Assembly (NCBI RefSeq): GCF_040545925.1
Contig: NZ_JBEPMX010000003.1
Coordinates: forward strand, 154,309 to 218,308
Length of the DNA: 64,000 nucleotides
Direction: 5' to 3'
Source of the DNA: Alkalibacillus flavidus
GTDB lineage: Bacteria > Bacillota > Bacilli > Bacillales > Alkalibacillaceae
A model generated the notes under the pieces. It was not told the origin of the DNA. It saw only the letters and a list, made by a program, of their open reading frames with translations, and made no database searches. Position 1 is the first letter of the stretch. Every line of letters starts with the position of its first letter. The translations under genes were made by a program, and so were the position numbers. Of the stretch, positions 36,016 through 46,007 are shown piece after piece.

Positions 36016-37420
36016 ATTCTTCTCTCCTCTCCTTATACAATTGAGCATACAAGTCGATGAATTGATCAACTTGATAATATTCCTCTACACGTTTTTTTCC
36101 ATTCATTCCGAATTTCACTGCTTCTGACGGATTGTGATAAAACCACTCACACCTCTCCGCAATTTGTGTTGGTTTGACCGGTGTAACAACGAAGCCCGCC
36201 GGACCGAATCTGTCGTGAGTTCCACCGTATATAAGTTCAGAACATGCCCCGACATCAGTAACAACCCACGGGATACCCGCAGCCATACCCTCGAGCACTG
36301 CCAGTGGCTGTCCCTCTGAAATACTCGTTAACAAACACACGTCAAAGATTGGTAAGTATTCACTAATATTGACTTTCCCGGTTAGATACACGCGCCCCTT
36401 TAAATCCAACTGCTGAATCAACAGAGAACACTCTTCCGTATATTCTTCATCTTCATCAAGCGGCCCCATAATATACAATTCAAAAGGAATCGCTCGGTCA
36501 TCGAGAAGTTTCGCAGCATGTATCATCGTTTTTATGTCTTTAATAGGTACAATGCGAACAATCGCTCCCATTATTAGTTTATCTTTCGAAGTCTTCTGTC
36601 TCTTTACTTCTGACAACTTCTTATAATCAATGCCGTTCGGTATAACATGTAGTTTCTCTTCAGGTGCTCCTATTTGGGCCTGAAGTTCACTATTTCGCTC
36701 AAACAAAGTAATAATGTCATCTGCTTCCCGATAGGCCTGTTTAGTCAAGTGATGAAAAAAATGTATCCAACGCTGTTTATAGTAATCTGCAATCCAGGAA
36801 GCTTTCAAAATTTCTTCCTCACGTTCCCTAGAGTAGATACCATGTTCAGTCAATATATAAGGAATCCGTTGTTGTAGCTTAATAACCGCAGCAAGTAGCC
36901 CGGCATAACCGGTGGAGACGGAGTGAACCAGATCAACCTCTGGAACTTCGCACTGTATCAGCTCGATAACTGGTGTGAACATCCCCTTCCACATATAGAA
37001 ATATTCGATGAACGAAGCGGACTGTTTTTCTTTTTTATAACTGTTCTGGACAAGATGCCAAAACAACTGCTCGGAAAAGAATTCCTTCGAATTACTTATT
37101 CTGCTTCTAATGACCTCCAAGGCTGCAGAGTTCGGTTCTTCAAGCATCATCCATTCTGTTAGAACTCTCTGTTCTTCTTCCGTAATCGGTTTCCGGCTCT
37201 TCTTCCTGTTCTTCTGTTCGAGGTTCAGCGGCAAGTTCGTAATACCTTTGACATTGTTCGGAAGGGTGTACCGATAATCCTCTTCAGTCATCGGGGTTGG
37301 AGTGATTGTGATGACTTCAAACTCATGCTCTGGCATCCGTTGCATCACGGTCTGAACCCAACTGGCCACTCCTCCACTTACATAAGGATAGCTACCCTCT
37401 ACAACCATGCCTATTTTCAT
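35996..37420 (-). CDS. pelF: Pel polysaccharide glycosyltransferase PelF
   Basis: The 474-aa GT4-type enzyme starts KIGMVVEGSYPYVSGGVASW, the PelF signature, and has the C-terminal donor-binding block SEGQPLAVLEGMAAGIPWV. PelF is the cytoplasmic polymerase that uses UDP-GalNAc-type sugars in Pseudomonas Pel. It overlaps pelA-type deacetylase gene by 4 nt upstream and pelG downstream. The donor sugar here is inferred. Confidence 0.93.
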   Translation of the reverse strand: MKIGMVVEGSYPYVSGGVASWVQTVMQRMPEHEFEVITITPTPMTEEDYRYTLPNNVKGITNLPLNLEQKNRKKSRKPITEEEQRVLTEWMMLEEPNSAALEVIRSRISNSKEFFSEQLFWHLVQNSYKKEKQSASFIEYFYMWKGMFTPVIELIQCEVPEVDLVHSVSTGYAGLLAAVIKLQQRIPYILTEHGIYSREREEEILKASWIADYYKQRWIHFFHHLTKQAYREADDIITLFERNSELQAQIGAPEEKLHVIPNGIDYKKLSEVKRQKTSKDKLIMGAIVRIVPIKDIKTMIHAAKLLDDRAIPFELYIMGPLDEDEEYTEECSLLIQQLDLKGRVYLTGKVNISEYLPIFDVCLLTSISEGQPLAVLEGMAAGIPWVVTDVGACSELIYGGTHDRFGPAGFVVTPVKPTQIAERCEWFYHNPSEAVKFGMNGKKRVEEYYQVDQFIDLYAQLYKERREEYGRDRF

Positions 37421-39246
37421 TGGTCCCCTCCTTTCAAAGGTATGTCAGCTCGTGGCTCTTGCATCGTGATTTTATAAAGCCCAACGCTGTATTCTTCTAC
37501 TGTTCCAAACGAATGGGATCCTTCCTCAATCGATTTTCCTTCTTCAACACGGATGAACAGATGAGTTGGAGAAAGAATGTTTTCCCCGGCGATTATAATG
37601 TTGTCCTCTTCATAGGAAACGGAAATGTCTGATTCTTGGTACTGAATCATTTTTTCCGTAGCGTTCGACTGGGTCAATGATTCAAGATAAGGGTAATGGG
37701 TCGTCATGTGCTTCCCTAAACCTTGGAGGTCTTCATACAGATCCTCCCATTTTAGTCCATTTGAACGATGCGAATCCAGCACATCATCTGGGTGGATGAA
37801 ATGGGTGAATATCCCCATGTTAGCGATAGCATCGGTCATCAGAAATTGTTCTTCCTTGTCTACATACCCGCTCGTAATTCTAGGAAAATGATAGAGACCT
37901 TCGAATCGTTTATCCATTTCGAATTCCTGTTTATAACTGCCCTTGTCTCCGCCGGTATACAACGAACTAATCGTTCTTAGTTCAGGTAGCGATTCAGCAA
38001 GAGCTGCAATCCCGGTTCGATTGAGTACATTAGAAGGTGGAACATAGCTCCTCAACGCTTCTTCAGGAAAATAGTATTGGAATAAGTTTTTCGTTTCTCC
38101 TATCATATCTTCCATCTGCTTCTGGTCTTCCCAGGGAACGTACCCGAGTTCCGGGTCGATCGGCTCTTCCCTCGTAACCATAGACTGGTGGTTGTATCCA
38201 TGCAGACCGATTTCACCGCCACCATTCAGCAGACTTCTACCGAAATAAAGCATAGGATACCTGACGTTTTTCTTTAGATTTTCTCCGGTCAATTCTTTAT
38301 CTTCCCTGTAAGTACCGATCAAGTACCCGGTATACGTGAAATCATACTCACTCTTCAGTTCTTTCATATCTTCCCACCAAACATCGGTATAAAAGTCTTT
38401 AATGGATAAACCGTACTCCTCATTGATCTTATCCGTCGTAGAAGAGGGAATGGGTGCCGGGAAATCATCCAGGTGCATGACTTTGATACTCGCCTGCGTA
38501 CTTACAAACGATGGTGGAAGCAATGACATGGAATGGAGCAAAAGTCCTCTCACACTTTTATTCGTAACTACGGTCGAGTTCCAAAACATAATTTTCCCTT
38601 TTCCCACGTCATTGAACCATATCAATGGTTCCTCTTCGACAGTCAAAGGCACTTCCACATCTTCCTCGAGTTCCACACTTGTGATACTATGTGTTAACAG
38701 TGTAGAAGAAGAATCAAGGTCAACGTAACCTGGAAACAGTTCCTTTTCAAATGTGATACCTTTTAAACCATTCTTAAATCCTTTGTTCTCTTTGATACCA
38801 AGCAGATCATTCCATTTGTCATCAACAAAACGTCCGGCGAACATCACTCTTCCCCCTTCTTTCACAAAAGTTGTAATCGCTTCTTTCGGCCATTGTTCCG
38901 AATGTTCTCCTGCAAGGACGAGCACCGAGTACGGAGAAGAAGTTAGGTTTTCTATTTGTTTCCGGTCAATCCGCTCATGAGGAACTTTTGCGTATTCCAG
39001 CGCCTGTTCTATATTTCTGATGGAACCTTTCGATAGTTCACTGTCATTCTGATACAGATGCACTCTCATCTTGTTGCCCGCCTCGATATCTTTCGAAGAT
39101 GTCATCGTATCTACCCCATCTACTTGAGGGGAAGTAACAGGAAACCATTGATGAAAAACGTCAAGCCGTATCAATTGTAAAATTAAAATCAATCCGATTA
39201 CCATTATAAATAACAATACACTCAGTCTCACGATATATCTGTTCAT
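37417..39246 (-). CDS. PelA-type polysaccharide deacetylase (DUF2194), membrane-anchored
   Basis: The 609-aa protein has an N-terminal transmembrane anchor (residues 8-27) and a large extracellular part. Residues about 60-240 form a DUF2194/glutamine amidotransferase-like region (LVLAGEHSEQWP). Then comes a CE-type deacetylase module with the metal Asp pair in VMHLDDFPAPIP and the HxxxH motif in GGEIGLHGYNHQS. In Gram-positive pel clusters the PelA deacetylase is encoded separately from the hydrolase; it partly deacetylates the polymer. ATG 39246 overlaps the pelE stop (ATGA). An in-frame GTG at 39261 is less likely. Confidence 0.85.
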   Translation of the reverse strand: MNRYIVRLSVLLFIMVIGLILILQLIRLDVFHQWFPVTSPQVDGVDTMTSSKDIEAGNKMRVHLYQNDSELSKGSIRNIEQALEYAKVPHERIDRKQIENLTSSPYSVLVLAGEHSEQWPKEAITTFVKEGGRVMFAGRFVDDKWNDLLGIKENKGFKNGLKGITFEKELFPGYVDLDSSSTLLTHSITSVELEEDVEVPLTVEEEPLIWFNDVGKGKIMFWNSTVVTNKSVRGLLLHSMSLLPPSFVSTQASIKVMHLDDFPAPIPSSTTDKINEEYGLSIKDFYTDVWWEDMKELKSEYDFTYTGYLIGTYREDKELTGENLKKNVRYPMLYFGRSLLNGGGEIGLHGYNHQSMVTREEPIDPELGYVPWEDQKQMEDMIGETKNLFQYYFPEEALRSYVPPSNVLNRTGIAALAESLPELRTISSLYTGGDKGSYKQEFEMDKRFEGLYHFPRITSGYVDKEEQFLMTDAIANMGIFTHFIHPDDVLDSHRSNGLKWEDLYEDLQGLGKHMTTHYPYLESLTQSNATEKMIQYQESDISVSYEEDNIIIAGENILSPTHLFIRVEEGKSIEEGSHSFGTVEEYSVGLYKITMQEPRADIPLKGGDQ

Positions 39247-40172
39247 GAAAAATCTCCCCACATCTGCTGAAGGACATACCTTTGTTCTTTAGGTATCTTT
39301 TCTATCGGAACCTTCCTTCGCATAGAAAGAAGGACTTCCCTAAGTCTTTTCCATTCCTTCTTCTCATAATAATAACGGATAAGTGTTAGGTAACCCTGGG
39401 GATCTTCTGGAAAACGAGCAATGAGCTTTTCCATGATTTCTACTCCTTTCACCTCATCATTCCAAGATAAGTACATTTGGCCCAATTTCTGTAAAATGCG
39501 GGGGTCTTCATTACCGCCAATCACTTCCGTTTTCAAAAGCTCTTGATACTCCTGCTCTAGCTTCCTCTGTGAGGATTCTTCAAGCAATCCACTATTTATA
39601 AATCGCTCATAAGCGCTCAACAGATCATCCAAGGTTTCAGCATCGTGCGCTACATACCTTTCTTTTGCAAGCGCGAGTTCTTTTTCATGCTTATCTACCA
39701 ATAAATTAATGGTTGCAGCGGCATAGTGAACCATCTCTGAATTGGTATTCGTCAGACCAAGATTCAGGTACCTTCCTTTTTCCGTTATATTTGAACTAAT
39801 CAACCTCATAACCGTTTCCTGTTGATCTATAGCTTCTCCATCAGTGAGTGATTCTGAAAGAGGTAGAATATCATAACTTATTCTTGCCTCGTGTTTTAGA
39901 CGATCAAGCATCAGTGGCTTATATGTAATGTATTCATCGTAATCATCCATCATATTATTCACCCCTATTTTCTGGGCAATATACCATGCCATCAAGCCGA
40001 AAACTTCCGCTATTAGAGGAATAAACAAACTGATCATCAAGATCCAAGTAAATACTCCTTTCTCTTCTTTGTCCACACGTTTATTCACTAAAATGAGCAA
40101 CAATAGAGCCAATAATCCATGAGTGAGGTATACAAATAAAATCCAGAACGGTTGGATGAGTTCACTATACAT
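39243..40172 (-). CDS. pelE: Pel membrane protein PelE
   Basis: The 309-aa protein has two N-terminal helices (about residues 8-28 and 42-65) and a helical, TPR-like cytoplasmic domain (ILQKLGQMYLSWNDEVKG, ARFPEDPQGYLTLIRYYYEK). This matches PelE, which links PelD to the polymerase-export complex. ATG 40172 overlaps the pelD stop by 8 nt; the longer frame back to 40289 reads pelD in another frame. Confidence 0.82.
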   Translation of the reverse strand: MYSELIQPFWILFVYLTHGLLALLLLILVNKRVDKEEKGVFTWILMISLFIPLIAEVFGLMAWYIAQKIGVNNMMDDYDEYITYKPLMLDRLKHEARISYDILPLSESLTDGEAIDQQETVMRLISSNITEKGRYLNLGLTNTNSEMVHYAAATINLLVDKHEKELALAKERYVAHDAETLDDLLSAYERFINSGLLEESSQRKLEQEYQELLKTEVIGGNEDPRILQKLGQMYLSWNDEVKGVEIMEKLIARFPEDPQGYLTLIRYYYEKKEWKRLREVLLSMRRKVPIEKIPKEQRYVLQQMWGDFS

Positions 40173-41397
40173 AATTGCCCCCCTTTTCGTAGAGGGCTTT
40201 CCTAATTCGGTCTTCAACAATTGAAACATCTTCCGGATGTGTCCCAGGAAGCAAGAAATAGAACTCTTGATTTTTTTCATCGAACCCAATAATATCTAGC
40301 TCTCTCAAATACGTACGGAGAATTATTTCTGCTTCTATTTTTGACATGCCGTGGAATCCTTCAAATTTCAACTGAATCACACTGAAATCAACATCATAAT
40401 CGTCTTTTCGTTGCTGCTGCAAAGCAACTTTTTCATCGAAAGCGTCCTTATAATAGATATGCGTACCTGGGAACATTTCCATTTCTTCTTCCTTCATGAC
40501 CGATTCGTGGGACTTTTCAATTCGGTTAGAGAGCCAATCTAAAATCAGCGAAAGAATCTGAATCTGGTAACGGGTCATCCTATCGAACTCTAAATCATTA
40601 ATAATCAATATATCCTGTACTTCATTACCCCACATAATAGGACCTGCCAACAACGGTGCATCATCTTCATCGTCGATAGTCCTTATCGTTACAGTCTTAT
40701 TGGATAAAAGACGACGGTACATCAAAGTATCTTCATTAATAAATACAGTCTGTGGAAAAACTTCTTCCGGCCCTTTGCGTTCCTTTAGACGCATCGCTAT
40801 TCTGGAGGAGTCCATGTGATAGATAGCAATTTCCTCAGCCCCAAATAAGTCCGAAATGACAGAAATCGCCTCATTACGGACGAGGTCGGGAGTAGGTTGA
40901 TCCAGAGCTTTCCCTACTTCATAAATACGTTTCAATGTATATTCACTTTCAAGTACTTGATTCTGCATAGACCGTTGAGAATCTTCCATTAGTGCCAGAA
41001 CGTCCTTGATTTCTTCGTTCTCTTCTTTGATCTCTGCATTCTTATCACTAAGAGTGTCATATCTCTCCTTGAATGAGGTACCATATAACCCTCCGATGAC
41101 CACGATAATTAGAAGGAAAAAAATTTCAGTGAACAACGTATTATCGTAATATAAAAGAAAAACGTCTCCACCGCTCCACACCGTATCTACGGAATAGTAA
41201 ACTATAGTGAAAAGGAAACCCAGGAGTCCTATCATCAACCCGTAACGCAAAGAAAAGAGCAAAAGAGCTAAAAGGAAGGGATTAAGTATCCACTCCCTCA
41301 TTTCCATCTCGAAATACTGATCAAGAACTCCAAGACCTATGAATACGATAAGCACCTCTAGAATCTTTCTAATCGTACTCGTTTGGCGATAAATCAT
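40165..41397 (-). CDS. pelD: c-di-GMP receptor PelD
   Basis: The 410-aa protein has about four N-terminal helices, a coiled-coil linker, a GAF domain (near residues 150-290) and a degenerate GGDEF domain. The GGDEF motif is lost (KNQEFYFLLPGT), but an RxxD inhibitory-site sequence, R365-E-L-D368, precedes it. In known PelD proteins that site binds cyclic di-GMP and switches Pel synthesis on. Start ATG 41397 with AAGGAGG. First gene of the pelD-pelE-deacetylase-pelF-pelG operon, all overlapping. Confidence 0.9.
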   Translation of the reverse strand: MIYRQTSTIRKILEVLIVFIGLGVLDQYFEMEMREWILNPFLLALLLFSLRYGLMIGLLGFLFTIVYYSVDTVWSGGDVFLLYYDNTLFTEIFFLLIIVVIGGLYGTSFKERYDTLSDKNAEIKEENEEIKDVLALMEDSQRSMQNQVLESEYTLKRIYEVGKALDQPTPDLVRNEAISVISDLFGAEEIAIYHMDSSRIAMRLKERKGPEEVFPQTVFINEDTLMYRRLLSNKTVTIRTIDDEDDAPLLAGPIMWGNEVQDILIINDLEFDRMTRYQIQILSLILDWLSNRIEKSHESVMKEEEMEMFPGTHIYYKDAFDEKVALQQQRKDDYDVDFSVIQLKFEGFHGMSKIEAEIILRTYLRELDIIGFDEKNQEFYFLLPGTHPEDVSIVEDRIRKALYEKGGNYV

Positions 41398-41485
41398 AAA
41401 AGACCTCCTTTCGGTATAATTCTTCGTTAATGTTCTGTTTTATATATGTTATGATTGGAGTAATAAATAGTTAGGAGGAAACATA
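41398..41485. promoter_or_regulatory. Divergent promoter region between pelD and the pelA-type hydrolase gene
   Basis: Only 88 nt separate the two starts. On the plus strand TATGAT at 41450-41455 with TTAATG 17 nt upstream could be a promoter for the hydrolase. The minus-strand promoter must overlap it, so both sides may be co-regulated. Confidence 0.5.
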
Positions 41486-42322
41486 ATGAAAAACAAAATA
41501 AATCTCCTTATCGTTCTGTTTATAACAAGTGCTCTCTTCTTCGCGGTCCATTTGTCTGCCAAGGAGGAGTCTCCCTTGAAAAACGTGTACGATTATAAAA
41601 TCTATTATGATCCCCCTACTCCAGAATTACTGGAAAAAATGACGCATTATGACATGGTAATTATTGAACCCGTTTACTATACAGAATCGGAAATTCAAAC
41701 TCTAAAGGAAAGCGACACTATTGTGTACGGGTACATCAACACGATGGAGGCGGATACCTGGAACAAAACGTTCTTCAACCAACTGAATGACAATGACTTT
41801 TTCTATCGGAATGGAGAACGCATCTATTATTCAGAATGGAACTCCTATCTAACAGACATCACTTCATCACATTACCAGCAGCTTCTGGCTGATGAAGTCG
41901 AGAAACAGATTGTCGATAAAGGGATCGACGGCGCCTTCCTTGATACAGTCGGAAACATCGATAACGAACACCACCAAAACCCTAGTGTACTTAAAAGTCA
42001 ACGCGAAGGTCTCGTTACTTGGATGACTTCAATTACAAATAAACATCCGGATTTATCCCTTATCCAAAACTGGGGATTCGATACACTTTCAAAAAGCACA
42101 GCCCCTTATATAGACGGCATCATGTGGGAAGGATTCCACTTCTCCTCTATTATCTATAATGAGTGGGTTCACGACCAGATTTATAAATTAAGAGAAATCC
42201 GCAACCAGCACGGAGTGGAAGTATTTACCGTTTCACATGAGGAACCAAAGAAAAGTGCAGAATTTTCCGAAGCCAATAGGTTCAAACATTATCATAACCA
42301 AAGTAATTACAATGAATGGTAA
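41486..42322 (+). CDS. PelA-type glycoside hydrolase (GH114-like), secreted or membrane-anchored
   Basis: The 278-aa protein has an N-terminal hydrophobic signal/anchor (residues 5-24) and a TIM-barrel hydrolase related to the hydrolase half of PelA and endo-alpha-1,4-polygalactosaminidases. GIDGAFLDTVGN and the later DGIMWEGFHFS strand carry likely catalytic acids. In Pel systems this domain trims or releases the polymer and limits biofilm. Encoded divergently from pelD with its own AGGAGG site. Confidence 0.8.
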   Translation: MKNKINLLIVLFITSALFFAVHLSAKEESPLKNVYDYKIYYDPPTPELLEKMTHYDMVIIEPVYYTESEIQTLKESDTIVYGYINTMEADTWNKTFFNQLNDNDFFYRNGERIYYSEWNSYLTDITSSHYQQLLADEVEKQIVDKGIDGAFLDTVGNIDNEHHQNPSVLKSQREGLVTWMTSITNKHPDLSLIQNWGFDTLSKSTAPYIDGIMWEGFHFSSIIYNEWVHDQIYKLREIRNQHGVEVFTVSHEEPKKSAEFSEANRFKHYHNQSNYNEW

Positions 42323-42449
42323 TAAAGACTGATAAAAGTGTTCTCAGGTGATTATTTTGTAGATAATTTAGTGTCAATTTATAATTATAGATTAACATAA
42401 ATCAGTTCTTTTTTGTAATATAACTATAGGATGAAAAGGAGGAGTGAAA

Positions 42450-43463
42450 ATGATATTAGTTACTGGAGGAGCAGGTTTCATCGGGAGTCATCTCTGTTTG
42501 GAAATGTTGAACGAAGGACACGACGTCATCGTTGTCGATCACTTATTTAGTACTAAGAAAGAATCGCTCAATCGTGTAGAGGAGATTACAGGAAAAACAC
42601 TAACATTTTATAGATTCAATCTTCTGGACCGTTCCAAGTTGGAACAAGTATTCAAGAACCATAGTATTGAAGCAGTAGTCCACCTAGCAGGATTCAAGGC
42701 AGTTAGTGAATCAGTGTCCCTTCCATTGAGTTACTATAATAACAATTTGAATGCGACACTAGTCTTACTCGAAGTGATGAGTCATTTCAATGTGAAGAAT
42801 TTCATATTCTCTTCTTCTGCCACCGTTTACGGAAAACCAACATCAAATCCGATCACCGAAGACTTCCCGACATCTGCGATTAATCCGTATGGAAGAACAA
42901 AACTCATGATCGAAGAGATCCTGCACGACGTTTGGACATCGGATCTGACCTGGAATATTTCTATCCTCCGCTATTTTAACCCAATAGGAGCACATCCAAG
43001 CGGGAAAATTGGAGAATCACCAAATGGCATCCCAAATAACCTCATGCCTTTCATCACCGACGTCGCTATGGGGCAATATAAAGAATTAGTTGTGTTCGGA
43101 GACAATTACCCTACAATCGATGGTACTGGAGTGAGGGATTATATACACGTCGTGGATCTGGCCCGCGGTCACTTGAAAGCACTAGAAAAAATCACAGTTG
43201 AAAAAGGCTATAACATTTATAACCTCGGAACCGGAGAAGGCTACAGTGTTTTACAACTTGTCCAAGCGTTTGAAGAATCTACTGGTATTCCAATCCCTTA
43301 TAAAATCATGGCGCGACGACCAGGAGACATAGCCGAATGCTACTCCGACCCTACCAAAGCAGAGAACCAACTCGGTTGGCGTGCAGAAAAAACGATTTAC
43401 GACATGTGCAAAGATTCGTGGAGATGGCGCCAAGATAACCCTGAGGGCTACACCTCATTTTAA
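42450..43463 (+). CDS. galE: UDP-glucose 4-epimerase GalE, probably supplying the Pel sugar
   Basis: The 337-aa SDR-extended epimerase has the NAD motif TGGAGFIG and the catalytic Ser and Tyr in SSSATVYGKP and NPYGRTK. It interconverts UDP-Glc/UDP-Gal and possibly the N-acetyl forms. Linked to the pel locus, it likely provides the UDP-GalNAc or UDP-Gal donor for PelF. ATG at 42450 with AAGGAGG 6 nt upstream; the GTG at 42444 abuts the site. Confidence 0.9.
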   Translation: MILVTGGAGFIGSHLCLEMLNEGHDVIVVDHLFSTKKESLNRVEEITGKTLTFYRFNLLDRSKLEQVFKNHSIEAVVHLAGFKAVSESVSLPLSYYNNNLNATLVLLEVMSHFNVKNFIFSSSATVYGKPTSNPITEDFPTSAINPYGRTKLMIEEILHDVWTSDLTWNISILRYFNPIGAHPSGKIGESPNGIPNNLMPFITDVAMGQYKELVVFGDNYPTIDGTGVRDYIHVVDLARGHLKALEKITVEKGYNIYNLGTGEGYSVLQLVQAFEESTGIPIPYKIMARRPGDIAECYSDPTKAENQLGWRAEKTIYDMCKDSWRWRQDNPEGYTSF

Positions 43464-43587
43464 AGGAACTTGATTTTTTTGTAATTTTGGGATAAACTTA
43501 AACACTTCTAATTCGATTCATAAAGAATCACCACTGGACAAACTAAACGTTTAAACTGACCCAGGGAAATAAGACAAGAAAAAGCAC

Positions 43588-44243
43588 CTATGCTGCCGCA
43601 GTCCTGTATTCAACAGGGCTATGGCAACTTAATTTGGAAAATGGTCGTATATAATTGTAATAATACATGTAATTTACTACTTTTTCTATTATAATAGATG
43701 GTGTAAGGGTCGCTCTTAACTGAGTGGCGAATTCTTCCGACTTTGGCGAGGAATGGAAGGATTCAATGACGGCATTATCAAAGCAATTGCCTTTGCGGGA
43801 CATGCTTGTGGTAATGCCGTTTTCTTTAGCTAAAGGTTGATAAGCATATGATGTATACTGTGAACCTTGGTCGCTGTGCAAAATCACGTCATGCGTTTCT
43901 CGACCATCACATGCATCGCGAAGCGTTTCTAAAACAAATTCAACAGTTTGAGTATCGCTAATGGTATAAGCGAGAAATTCATTATTATATAGATCCATGA
44001 TTGTCGATAAATAGAGCATCTTGGTTCCGTATGGTAAGTACGTTATATCTATTACCCATTTTTCATTTGGTTTATCAGCTTTAAAATCTTGTTTTAATAA
44101 GTTAGAACGACAATTTTACTTTCCCCTGCAATATATTTTTGTCGCTTTATTTTGACGCGACACTGGATTTCGTATGTTTGCATCACTTTTTGAACCGTTT
44201 TAAAATTGTTCTTTACCCATCCTCGATTTATATAACCGGGAAA
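43588..44243 (-). pseudogene. IS3-family (OrfB-type) transposase remnant
   Basis: The C-terminal 144 residues remain open (43588-44019), with DDE-type motifs HSDQGSQYTS and GNCFDNAVIESF. Upstream the same strand encodes ADKPNEKWVIDITYLPYG, then a frameshift near 44112, then MQTYEIQCRVKIKRQKY back to about 44243. It is a decayed IS150-group IS3 element. It separates galE from the diguanylate cyclase gene. Confidence 0.85.
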
Positions 44244-44310
44244 TTATCAGTTCCAGTGCCGGCACCAAAAAAAGATTCAGCCCTTGTCTAGAAAGCGTTT
44301 GCTTCCATCG

Positions 44311-44510
44311 AGGGAGACTTGAGTGAAAAAGGATGCCCTTATGACAATGCCGTTGCCGAAGCTACCTTATAAGGTGCTGAAAACGGAATTCATCTATGGA
44401 GAAACATTTGAGACGCTTCAGGAGTTGAAATCGTCTTATTTGATTATGTCCACTGGTACAATAACATCCGCATTCACGGGACGTTAGACTACCTTATCCC
44501 GGCCGCTTAT
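44311..44510 (+). pseudogene. Second IS3-family transposase fragment, frameshifted
   Basis: Reading across at least two frames gives EKGCPYDNAVAEAT, then KVLKTEFIYGETFETLQELK, then FDYVHWYNNIRIHGTLDYL, the end of an IS3-type transposase. It is from a different IS3 subgroup than the neighbour and on the other strand. Confidence 0.8.
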
Positions 44511-44748
44511 CACCAGAAACACCTTAACAAAATTGTCTGGTTTTGTGTTGACGATCCAGGTTACAATAAAATTAAATTGGGGCATCATCAAACCTCCTGT
44601 GTTGGTTTTTCGTGGTTGAAAACATTGTAACACAAGGTTGATGAGACCCTTTTTTCTTTTTACACAATTATATGGACTCAATCGTGTTGAGTAGAGAAGA
44701 AATTACTCTAATCGATCGTTATTGCAGATTATCAAGAGACAGGAGGAT
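44511..44748. other. Intergenic region between IS3 debris and diguanylate cyclase gene
   Basis: About 240 nt of AT-rich sequence between the second IS3 fragment and the cyclase stop. I see no gene or clear signal in it. Confidence 0.4.
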
Positions 44749-45822
44749 TTAAGCTATGCAAACCCTGTTCCTACCTCCTTTCTTAGCTTCGTAAAGGGCG
44801 TCATCTGCATCTTTTAATAATTCATTTGTACTTTCCGTAGTCTCTCTATAACTGGCTAAACCGATGGAGACAGTAACATGAATCGTTTCTCCTGTAGTCA
44901 GGGAAAATGGATGCATTTCAACGTTTTTCCGAATGGTTTCACTGATCTGTTCAGCCCGTTCTGTAGGGCAGTCCAAAAGAATGACCGTAAATTCTTCACC
45001 ACCATTCCGGCTGACAACATCAAAGGAGCGTACGGTATTCTTAAGGATTTCTCCTAATTGAATGAGTACCTGATCCCCTTCTTTATGGCCGTAATTATCG
45101 TTGACTGTTTTGAAATGATCTATGTCTATGAACAGAAGAGAGAGCCGTTCATTTTTTTGTTTGGCTTGTGAGCTGACTTGATTGAATATCTCATCGAACT
45201 TGCGGACATTATTGAGGCCGGTAAGCCCATCCGTGGTTGCTTCGGACTTGTAATAATCCAACACCCTTTGATTCTTTCGAACGTATTCGATGATATAGAA
45301 GGAAGTGAACCCTGCAGTATACGATAAAATCCAAAAGGAAGGTGCCAAGACTAACATAGTATTCAAATCTCTTATAAGAAAACTGATGATCACGGTGAAG
45401 ATGATATTAGAAGCCGTTAGAGCAGTAAAAATTTTCATGCTTTTTCTTACATTCATTTGCTTAGACAGAACGGTAACAGATGTAATAAGAATAATCATAA
45501 TCAAAGCAGCCAGGGAAGAAGAGTTAACGCCAATCATAAAACGCCCTATTATGATAAAGAACATGGCAATGATTCCAGGTAAAGTACCGCCGTAATAAGT
45601 AACAACGATTAATGGTACATGTCTTAAGTCAACGATTGTCTCGCCAAGATTCATGCTATATTGCATTAAAACATTACTTAATACTCCTGCTAAAAACCCT
45701 GCGATTATTTTTTTGGAAACCAAGGATGAGGTCTCAAGAGGTTTTTTACTTGTTGTTTGTGTGTAAAGCAATAATGTTGTAACTAATATTGCTAGATTGG
45801 ATATTAATTCTTTAATAATCAA
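44749..45822 (-). CDS. Membrane diguanylate cyclase (5TM-LYT sensor + GGDEF)
   Basis: The 357-aa protein has about six N-terminal helices of the 5TMR-LYT sensor type (AGFLAGVLSNVLMQYSMNLG), then a GGDEF domain starting DGLTGLNNVRKFDE. The active site is GGEEF, and the inhibitory site RSFD lies five residues before RN-GGEEF, so it should make c-di-GMP with product inhibition. TTG at 45822 is the likely start (GAGGTGAT at 8 nt spacing); the GTG at 45861 has none. Separated from the pel genes by IS3 debris, it may feed PelD. Confidence 0.88.
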   Translation of the reverse strand: MIIKELISNLAILVTTLLLYTQTTSKKPLETSSLVSKKIIAGFLAGVLSNVLMQYSMNLGETIVDLRHVPLIVVTYYGGTLPGIIAMFFIIIGRFMIGVNSSSLAALIMIILITSVTVLSKQMNVRKSMKIFTALTASNIIFTVIISFLIRDLNTMLVLAPSFWILSYTAGFTSFYIIEYVRKNQRVLDYYKSEATTDGLTGLNNVRKFDEIFNQVSSQAKQKNERLSLLFIDIDHFKTVNDNYGHKEGDQVLIQLGEILKNTVRSFDVVSRNGGEEFTVILLDCPTERAEQISETIRKNVEMHPFSLTTGETIHVTVSIGLASYRETTESTNELLKDADDALYEAKKGGRNRVCIA

Positions 45823-46007
45823 AATTATCACCTCATAAAATATAAGACTAGTAAAACACATACATCATACAGGTGCCATCAATAGGATTATGTAAAAGCT
45901 CTTGCAAACAAAGAAAGAAATAGGGTTTCCTCATAGTTAACGACCAAATCAACTAATAAAGGAGATGCCCTAACTCATGTTTAAAAGTATAGGAGAGTTT
46001 ATCTAAT

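Noticed and set aside
41398..41485. c-di-GMP riboswitch before the pel genes
   Set aside because: The 88-nt gap lacks the conserved GEMM elements and is too short for an aptamer plus promoters.
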